A DNA stretch of 64,000 nt from Liolophura sinensis (Eukaryota; Mollusca; Polyplacophora; Chitonida; Chitonidae), in the NCBI RefSeq assembly GCF_032854445.1, contig NC_088304.1, positions 10,613,704 to 10,677,703 on the forward strand. The letters run 5' to 3'. Every line of letters begins with the position of its first letter. Position 1 is the first letter of the stretch. A program made the position numbers and the translations under genes. Positions 55,871 to 64,000 of this stretch are shown here, one piece after another. The notes beneath the pieces are model-generated. The model was not told where the DNA came from and did no database searches. It saw only the letters and a list, made by a program, of their open reading frames with translations.

Positions 55871-56309
55871 CATACAGATGTGCACAACAAACTGGTGGAC
55901 AAGCTGTCTTTTCAACTTCACTGAAAACCGTTGATTGCTTCTGTTTCTTAGTTCTTTGGTAGTTTGTGTTAAACCTCGTTTTGGGAATTGGACATACGAT
56001 TACTGACCGGGAACGTGCTTATTGGCTGAGTGCTGGTCTATGAAATGTCTGTTTCGAAGCATACATTCAACGACGAACGTTACACGCAAACAGACCCATT
56101 AGCGTCTTGGTTCCCTCCCAAATTGTTGACTTACTCCTTGTAATAAAGATCAGACCATCGAGCAAACATATTCTTTTCCGAAAACATCGACAGATATCAA
56201 ATGTTGTGACTAATTTCAATTTGCACATGTCCTTCCCCCCTTATAAATATAAGAACTATATTCTGCAGACGAACGTGGGAAGCTTGAAGAAACACACAAA
56301 AACTGTTGA

Positions 56310-56425
56310 CGCATTGAACACACATTCGCATGACGTATTAAAAGCACTAACACATGACGTATTAAATACACGTAAACGCCTGACGTATCAAATACACACA
56401 CAAACGCGTGACGTATAAAAACAGT
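56310..56425. repeat. ~29-bp tandem repeat containing TGACGTA
   Basis: Four imperfect copies of catgacgtattaaatacac; TGACGTA is a CRE-like core. Confidence 0.75.
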
Positions 56426-57224
56426 CTTGTATTGAGTATTTAATGCCATAGTCATTTGTACAACTCAAGTTGACACAATGACACGTACACCAAGATATCA
56501 CTGTACAAACCTGGGACAAATGCACAATACCCAGGCTCACAAGTTATCACGTGACACGACACGCATGAAAAGTAAGAAAACATTCCAAGAAGGAAAAAAA
56601 AAGTTTCATACGTTTGCCACGGTTTCCATTCAGTCCACACAAGCATACTATTAGGTAAGCAGGCAGTTAAAAACATGAAAAACGGCAATGGGATTTCAAT
56701 ATAGTGATCTCCAAGGGCACAATGAGAATTCATTGTCTGACGGAGTAATCACCCAAAATGACGTCAGTGAAAATATCCATTGTTAGGTGACACAGCAAAA
56801 AAACTAATCCGCATAGTAAAACGTTGAGGAGACAAATATGGATTCCGTGAACACACTATAGTATCAGTCTTTGCAAAGATCTCCAAAACAGCGGAAAGAC
56901 AAAAAAAAAAGTATTCGCCCACCAAAAACGAGGTCAGGTAATCCACAATACATTAAATTTTTGCATTTCACATTTTAGTGCTAATTAAGTTACAGTGAAT
57001 CCCTGTCGACACAGCTGGTTACATACACTAATTATACTCACTGGTACGTGTTGCGACTGATGTGCCTCACAGTTTGGCGAATACGAAAATTATCACTCAT
57101 TCGCCAATTTTGGGGTACATGAGCAATGTTATCCCAATCACATCGAACGTTACAAAGCAGACATGATCCACGCACGCATATATACATGTACACTTATACT
57201 GTAGATAGGTCAACACCTCTTTCA

Positions 57225-57440
57225 AATACACAATTAGTCGTACCTAGTAAACACATGTATAAGTAAACAGTCTTAATGACAGGCGAATATTTTAACAATT
57301 TGGCAAAATGTCCTTAAAATACACAATTTAGCGAGACTAATATACATGTATAAGTGAACAGTCTTTCTGTCAGACGAATAGTTTAACAGTTAGGCGAAAA
57401 TGTCCTTCAAATACACAATTAAGCGTGTCTAATATACATC
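57225..57440. repeat. ~110-bp tandem duplication
   Basis: acatgtataagtaaacagtc ... ggcaaaatgtcctt recurs twice, with a partial third copy. Confidence 0.75.
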
Positions 57441-57824
57441 TATAAGAAGACGGTTTAAAACGGTGTTTCACACAGCAAGTACATGTACTCGTAAATGACA
57501 TCGAACAGTTAAGCGATAAAAATGCATATCTTTACAATCCATACGTGGTTAAATTTAATGTGTTACAGTCTCTCATACCACTGGGGATTGGAAAATCACT
57601 TCAATTGCATGCGTATAAATCTATCATAGCATTCAAAATGTTACACCTGAAATTAAAGAGGAGTTGGAATTGACAAGACAGCATGGGCTTAATAAATCAC
57701 ATCTATCCGGAAACATTGTTTTTAACAAAAGTACGCCAAAAGAGAAAACTGCCACAGCGTTATCTGGTCGTTCGTGTTTCTTTCACAATGCCAGCAGTTC
57801 TTTTTCGCTTCCCTGCTGGCAATC

Positions 57825-58062
57825 CATTGACTGTATTGAATACAGCGGCTAGTTCGATTCTTTGACAGTATTAAACACAGCAGCTAGTCCGATCCATTGG
57901 CTGTATTAAACACAGCAGCTAGTCCGATCCACTATTTAAATACAGCAGCCAGTCCGATTCATTGACTGTACTGAACACAGCAGCTATAGTTCGATCCATT
58001 CTACGTACTGAATACAGCAACTGGTTCGATCCATTCAATGTATTGAATACAGTAGCTTGTTC
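57825..58062. repeat. ~40-bp tandem repeat
   Basis: About six copies of ttgactgtattgaatacagc, then agctagtccgatccat. Confidence 0.85.
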
Positions 58063-59921
58063 TACCCAGTTAATGGTCAGCCTCACCTTAGGCATCCAAT
58101 GAAATCTTACATGATCACTGCCATGTTAGTCCTACATCAAAATTGCATAATCGTGACCTCAAGTCTGATTAGCGTGAAATCTGCTGTTTCCGTGATCGAA
58201 TGCAACAACCACTGCGCAGTAGCTAACTGTGTAATGCCAGCTGACATAATTTTCTCTATTTCTGTACTTCTACCGTTACTTATTCACAATGGTTGACGCT
58301 AGAGATGAAATAACATAGCCCAAGTTGAACGCTCAGCGTTTTAAATCAAATACTTGAACGTACATTCCTATTAGCTACAGTACACCTAAATGGACCAGGT
58401 GCAAATTCAACAAAGCCATTTCTGATTTTAGTCAAATCTGAATCCACGATCTTACAGCTGATTTTTCGTCTATAGAAATTAGGAGTCTTGTCCACCTCAT
58501 CAATGTTATCCTAAGGCAAACATATCCAAATTTCAACTTCCTGTTCCTAAAACTAAGATTTGTGAAGAAGTTTCAAATTTTGACTTAAGTCAGAAATGAC
58601 ACTGTGGAACTCGCCCCAGCTCTGATAATCTCATTTCCACCTTCAGTCAATTTCCACACAGATCTGCAAAATGAGAAGAGGGTCACAGGTGTATTCAAAC
58701 CATACTCTGCGATGAATAATCTACAGTAAGTAAACAGTCCCATTTTTCAAAGAAAAAATGTTCAACAGTTTTAAAGAAATTACACATCTCGCATGAATCA
58801 CCATGACATAGTAATTAACATACTGCAAAACAATTCGGACTGTAATGAAAAGTATAACAATGCCTCATGACTTGAACATGTTCCAATAAGTCTTTTTGCG
58901 CTAAAACAAATTTAACACCAACAAATATAAAATTACCCATGCGTCAATCAACAAATATTAACTTACTAATAAACTCTGGACAACTACAAAAAAAAAAATC
59001 CCCAAAACTATAACAGTCGATGCAAGGCAAATGTATTGCCAAATGTACATCTTATTTTCATTCATTGAATCCTCTAATTTAATCACATTTGCAATTGGTC
59101 GTGACGGCAAAATTTCCAGAAATCCATCGGGCTCCTGCATGGGCTCATTTTCTGTATCAAACTTTTATCAAGAGTAAAATCACACTTAGCTCTTAATGTC
59201 AGCCTAACCTAATGGTTAAGAAATACGTACGACTTTAATCAAGAATGTCTACACTAAAAAAAATACGCGTAACAGTTTTCAAGCGCGTAATAAGGGTAAA
59301 AACTCGGCAACAGCTTGAACCTGGACAGAAGTTATTTTTTTTTTTAATGTAGGAGACTTGAATGTTCATACAATCACGAACAACTTGTATCAGTTTTTTG
59401 AAAACAATACCAGTATAAGCATCTAAAGTATCATCTTTAGTCAGGACAAGTAGTGCTATGTAACATACACCAGCTTGAATATTTATAAAAGTTCGAACAA
59501 CTGGGTAAGTTTTCAAATCAGCAGTAAGGCAAAATGTATGGTACATGCATTAGCTTCGGTCAGGGTAGAAGTTGCATTTTTTCTCTCTTTTTTGACGTTT
59601 GAGACTTAATTCTTAATACAATTTTGAACAGTCTTGACAATAAACTATGAACGTATAAAGCTGTCCCTTAATGCATCACGTTAAAATCCATTTATGGTTC
59701 TGAACATATGAGATTTGTAACAGTAAAATGTCTGAACAGAAGTTACATGTATTTCTATGCAAGAGACAACAAGAAACCATAATACAATTCTGAAAATTTT
59801 GGGACCAGTTTTTCAAAAGCACCTACGAATAAAAGCACAGTATCAGCTCCTATAGTCCGAACTAGAATGGCATGTGCCGTGTATGAGACAGGTATTTGAA
59901 GGTTGAAGTCTCCACTACACT

Positions 59922-60174
59922 CAAAAAATTAACCTGTTAGTTTTAACAGAAAGTCTGTTGTTTGAGCGATGTTACAATGTATTCTGTTATCGTAGCAGAT
60001 TGCTCTGATCAATATAACACATATTCTAATAATTCAACATAACGATTATATTCGACAAACGGGATAATTATGTTCAAAAGGACAGAATATTATGTTATAA
60101 TAACAGAATACATTCTAGCATCACTCACACAACAGACTTTCTGTTAAAATTAACACATTAATTTTTTGAGAGTA
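59922..60174. repeat. Palindromic MITE with CTCAAAAAATTAA ends
   Basis: Left arm ctcaaaaaattaacctgtta ... agtctgttgtttgagcgatg ... tgtattctgttat; right arm is its inverse, ataacagaatacattctagc ... ttaattttttgag. There is no coding capacity. Related copies lie at 4880-5075 and 61015-61195. Confidence 0.85.
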
Positions 60175-61014
60175 ACTTTTTCATACAACTGGTCTCTATG
60201 TAAAATTGTTTAACAGTCTGTCCTAGGTTACACCTTCTCTATCTTATCCCACATAGAACAGACAACTTTGTCGACGCAAATAACTGCTTATCCGTACTCA
60301 TCTTTGGAACTCCAATTCCTGACGACATTCCACTGTGAGATGTATAAAATCCGAACATCAAAATACCACACAGTAGACGATTTATTAGGCTGCCTTACAG
60401 CTATACTACGAGCATTCTTGTGGCACTAGATGTATTAAGTTCGCAAACAAAAAAATTAATGTCTGGCGTATCTTACTGCTTGATTACGATATGTTCCCAG
60501 GTCTGATATTTGATTTACTGCATGCTTTTAAAAACTGACATAATAACTTGTTTCTGATACCATGGTCGGTTTGAAATAATGCCAATAATATGAAGTGGAC
60601 TGATATTTGAAACACCCCTGAAAGTCAGTATATCTATAAATATGCAATTTTGACGGCGGTATTGAAAAAAAAATTATCCCCTATTATAAAAAAAGATATA
60701 ATAAACTCTATCGTCCTGGACACGCACAACTAAACAGTACAGCTCGGAATCGAAATTTACTTCAAAAAATAAACTACACATTCATGGTTTACGTTTTAGC
60801 CATTGATATAATCGGCGCTACAGATCCATGGCTATGGTTTGTATTAATGCTTAGTCACCTCGACCCAAGATCGTTCGGGATTACGAAATTCGTTCAATAA
60901 AATCAATCGATTTCAGAAAGCTACACAAACTGAATGAAAGTTTCCCATCGACTGGTCATACTCGTTGAGTTGATACACTAAACATTTTCGTTTTAAATAC
61001 AAAACCACATACGC

Positions 61015-61195
61015 ATGATGTCTGAGTAATGCTAGCATGCATTCTGTTATTGCAGCAGATTGTTCTGTTAAATACTGCACGCATGCTCTATTATTTTCAT
61101 TATTATTTTATATTATTAAAACAGAATACATACAATCTTCACTCAGACAACATTTCTGTTAAATTTAAAATATTATGATGTTTTCAGTGAAATTA
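61015..61195. repeat. MITE copy, same family, ends degraded
   Basis: tgtctgagtaatgctagcat ... attctgttattgcagcagat and aaaacagaatacatac ... ttcactcagacaac form the two arms. Confidence 0.7.
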
Positions 61196-61614
61196 AGAGT
61201 TTAGATAGTTCAATCAGGATTCCACACGTATTTGTACATCACGTAATTTTACAGGTACATTCTCCTATATTCCATAATTCGCTCACATATGTAAGTTAAC
61301 TCTAACCATGTGGTTCACCTTCATATACACAGTCGTTCATCTTATATTCGCAGTATTTCAATTATGTGTAGTTCACATACTTCTAGCCCATATACTATAT
61401 TCTCTATTATAATCGTGTCCACTGCGCGCTAAACTTTTGTAGTTCACAATGAAATCCTTTATATTCACATAGTGGTCGTTCAAAGCATATTTTCTATTAC
61501 CACCTTACTCAACGAACAAATTTGCTACATTTTTTTATAGTCCTTATTTCCATGTTCACTCAATTCAAAGCGCATATTTACCATGATAATAACACAATTA
61601 AGCATTGGTTAGCT

Positions 61615-61700
61615 TATTTAATTAGCTCACTTATTTATCTGTGTTTTTACGCCGCATACGACGGCGGCCCACATTATGGTTGGAGGAAGACGGGCATCAC
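61615..61700 (-). repeat. SINE-A fragment
   Basis: tgtttttacgccgcatacga, then cggcccacattatggttgga. Confidence 0.7.
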
Positions 61701-61914
61701 GGCATACAAGACCACATTGACCGTTTTTTCTCGCTTACATGTTTGAGGGTTTACGTACTTTGCGATGATCTTCAGTGGTACAGTGATCACTATAATACAG
61801 TGTGAGAGTGGAAGGGGGTTGAATAACCACAAAACGGGACAGCGTGGTCACTAAGCGAGATTGTGAGGGAAAAGAAAAATAGTGTGAGAAAAAAAAACGG
61901 ATAACGTGATTGCA

Positions 61915-61985
61915 CAGTGGGACAGTGTGGCGGAAAAAGTGGGACAGTGTGGCGGAAAAAGTGGGACAGTGTGGCGGAAAAACGG
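61915..61985. repeat. 22-bp triplicate
   Basis: Three copies of gtgggacagtgtggcggaaa plus aa, followed by related gaggcggcaaaac repeats. Confidence 0.9.
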
Positions 61986-63372
61986 GCTGATCGGTCTCCA
62001 AAACGGAAGCGAGGCGGCAAAACAGAAGTGAGGCGGCAAAGGATTTGCACATGAAATGCAGAGACGATTAAGCCCATAGCCACTGGTGCAAGGTTCAGAC
62101 CAATTCTTTGGCAGCATGACAACGTTGGACATCATATTATAACATATATACATAGTATAACTGACATTGAGCAGTGTGGACTACCTAAACAAAGATCTTC
62201 AATGGCCTAAAACAGCTACACTCTTTCTCACTCCATCGATACTATTTGTATGACACTACCGCTCAACACACAGTCAATCATGTAAATTTTGATTTTACCG
62301 GTCTTTAATTTTCCACTCAAAAACTAAGTGGAGATTTTAGGATGGGCTTGGATGACAAGTATTTGCCGTGAACAACCTCAAATTTCGCCCACAAAAAGTT
62401 CATTTCTTTTAGTGCTGAAACTTCAATATTTCTCCATGCATATCATCCTACCTTCTGAACGAAATCTCCAAACACCTTTCTAACAATCAGGCAAAATGTT
62501 AGGACATTTACCTCATGTAAATGTGTTACCTAAATTAACATTTGTAAACAAGGTCCTATAAACAAACACACTCATGATAAACGTGTGCCTACATGTATAT
62601 ACAACTTAAAAACAAATTCATTCCCAAAGAAAAAAAATACCTCATCATGTGTACAGGCCACCTAGGTTTTGTCACAGAAATGTCAAAGGTCAACTAGATT
62701 AACTTTCATACCCTGAAGGCTCTCAAAAGAAATAGCAAGTTTTTCCCTTTTAGTCCTTATCAAAATTAGTTCCTCCACTAACATAATATCTGAATGTATC
62801 ACCTCATGATTGCAACTATTTAATACAGTGTATTAAGAAAACAAAATAAAGTTTTAGACAAAAAAAAAATGAAGATATCGCAGTTCACACTGACTAATCC
62901 GCAAGCCTTTTTCAAAATATTGCATGAGCCAATCATAAAAAGAGCCTGTCTTGTTTTAAGTGTATTAGGAAAACTTATAAAAGAGAAACTCCCTATGATA
63001 GGTCTCTACTGAATAGCCTTGTCCACTTAAAAAAAAAACAAATCATAAAAGATAGACAAGGTCAACATCAAAAAAAAACACCTGTGATTTCTGTATGCTT
63101 GTTCTTAAAAAAAAATTACAAAGAATATGGCTCCATCCTCCTCCCGTACTTGAGAAATATGGACTGACCCTAAAACCATACTGAGACTGAAATCTTGCCG
63201 GCAAGAAAATGCGATGTACACACAATGTACACAATACCACTCACACTGGACATGTAGTACAGCATTATCAAGTGAAACTTATTATAAAGACACCTTGATT
63301 TTTTAACCAGTCAATAATATATACATACATATACATATACATGCAAAAATAAAGCCATTTTAAACTCATGCA

Positions 63373-63396
63373 GAAAAAAAAAAAAAAAAAAAAAAA
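63373..63396. repeat. Poly-A run (poly-T in the SH2B transcript sense)
   Basis: About 24 A lie 45 bases beyond the SH2B stop codon, presumably in its 3' UTR. Confidence 0.85.
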
Positions 63397-63440
63397 GCAG
63401 AGAGAAAAAGATTTTAAAAACCAGTTATCACATCATTGTG

Positions 63441-63896
63441 TCATACAAAAGAGTAATGATTCTCTACAGCTCTGCCATGGCCCGGCTGCTGTTGTGCCGC
63501 AGCTTGCTGTTGTTGTTCACGCATCACATTCTCTATGGATTCGGTGCGGGCCCGTACCGACCCACTGACTACGAGGGTGTCGCGTGCGCTATCCTGCGCA
63601 GCTGCCTGATGTGCCCCGGGAGTAACGCCCGTGCCTCTCATCCCCAGGCTGGAGGTAGAAGATGACCTCCCTGTATTCCCAATCAGCCTAGGTGAACCCC
63701 GCGGAAGCGTGGCCGCTGTCGGGGTGCGGGGTCGCTCCAGAGCGACAACATAGTCTGTGAGGGTGACATCAGAGGACCCGCCCGACTCCAGAGGGATCGG
63801 GTGCGTGCGGAAGTGCTCCAGCATATCAAACACCGTCTGAAACCATAGATGCTGAACTCTGCATTGTCCATCGCTGTTTATCGTCATTCGCAGATG
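63441..63896 (-). CDS. SH2B-like: SH2B-family adaptor, terminal coding exon (SH2 domain end and C-tail)
   Basis: The acceptor is ttcttttgcag (63897 on); the exon starts in phase 0 and ends at TGA 63441-63443. The first ~50 residues, [20 protein letters not shown] then [20 protein letters not shown] and a TDYVV block, are the C-terminal half of an SH2 domain with the wording specific to SH2B/APS/Lnk adaptors. These bind phosphotyrosines on JAK2 and receptor kinases. A low-complexity Ser/Pro/Gln tail follows, ending [10 protein letters not shown], which resembles the conserved C-terminal tyrosine motif of SH2B2/APS (a Cbl-binding site there). The PH domain and the start of the SH2 domain lie beyond the right edge. 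Arthropod- or vertebrate-type paralogue assignment is not possible from one exon. Confidence 0.93.
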   Translation of the reverse strand, partial: HLRMTINSDGQCRVQHLWFQTVFDMLEHFRTHPIPLESGGSSDVTLTDYVVALERPRTPTAATLPRGSPRLIGNTGRSSSTSSLGMRGTGVTPGAHQAAAQDSARDTLVVSGSVRARTESIENVMREQQQQAAAQQQPGHGRAVENHYSFV

Positions 63897-64000
63897 CTGC
63901 AAAAGAATTTCTAAAATGTGAAAAGGAACAAATCATAAAGCTAACCATATCACAATAACCCTGTAGGTGCAAGTTGTAGATTTTACTGTATCTGACCTAA

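Larger units (their letters stand above)
55870..63440. other. Gene-poor region downstream of the SH2B exon
   Basis: No coding exon was recognised. It contains several short tandem repeats and MITE copies listed separately. Part of it may be the SH2B 3' UTR, since that gene's stop codon is at 63441-63443 on the minus strand, but the transcript end could not be placed. Confidence 0.45.

Overview
The window is AT-rich animal genomic DNA with short exons, long introns, GT-AG splice sites and very dense repeats. The repeats suggest a lophotrochozoan, most likely a mollusc. Several dozen copies or fragments of a tRNA-derived SINE carry a conserved core (cataatgctggccgccgtcg, then aagtgaaatattcttgagta, then an (AAAT)n tail) that resembles the animal MetaSINE superfamily. 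The species cannot be named from sequence alone.

Four protein-coding genes can be assembled by hand, with reading phase conserved at nearly all junctions. (1) On the minus strand, about 13.75 kb down to the left edge, is a secreted CAP/SCP-domain protein followed by an EGF-like module. Its candidate signal-peptide exon is at 13687-13747, one short CAP exon was not found, and the 3' end lies outside the window. (2) On the plus strand, 20076-36067, is a complete 9-exon mitochondrial-clan cytochrome P450 of 551 codons. (3) On the minus strand, 52816-39413, is a complete 13-exon CYP3-clan (microsomal, N-terminally anchored) P450 of 531 codons. (4) On the minus strand, 63896-63441, is the terminal coding exon of an SH2B-family adaptor, whose remainder lies beyond the right edge. 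Genes 1 and 2 are divergent, 2 and 3 are convergent (3' ends about 3.3 kb apart), and 3 and 4 are in tandem. There is no operon logic. Two P450 genes of different clans are neighbours, but a shared pathway is not shown.

The most striking pattern is that four separate intronic tandem arrays in three genes are built from the adjacent exon boundary. A 73-bp x ~36 array carries the CAP-exon splice acceptor plus the first bases of the exon. A 31-bp array carries the acceptor of exon 5 of the mitochondrial P450. A 19-bp array carries the acceptor of the last exon of the CYP3-clan gene. A ~39-bp array is copied from exon 5 of the CYP3-clan gene, including the codons of the C-helix W-x-x-x-R motif. 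The arrays present rows of decoy splice sites, and some decoys in the CYP3-clan gene are in frame and open. A stop-containing copy of CYP3-clan exon 1 also lies in intron 3 of the same gene, flanked by direct repeats.

Both P450s lack the acidic residue of the I-helix acid-alcohol pair (Ser in one, Ala in the other) while keeping the threonine, ExxR and the heme Cys.

The rest is repeats: two tRNA-derived SINE families, a broken antisense Tc1/mariner transposase in intron 1 of the mitochondrial P450, three or more foldback/MITE families, further minisatellites, poly-G tracts and microsatellites. The large gene-poor stretches at 14-20 kb and 53-63.4 kb hold only these and unrecognised sequence.
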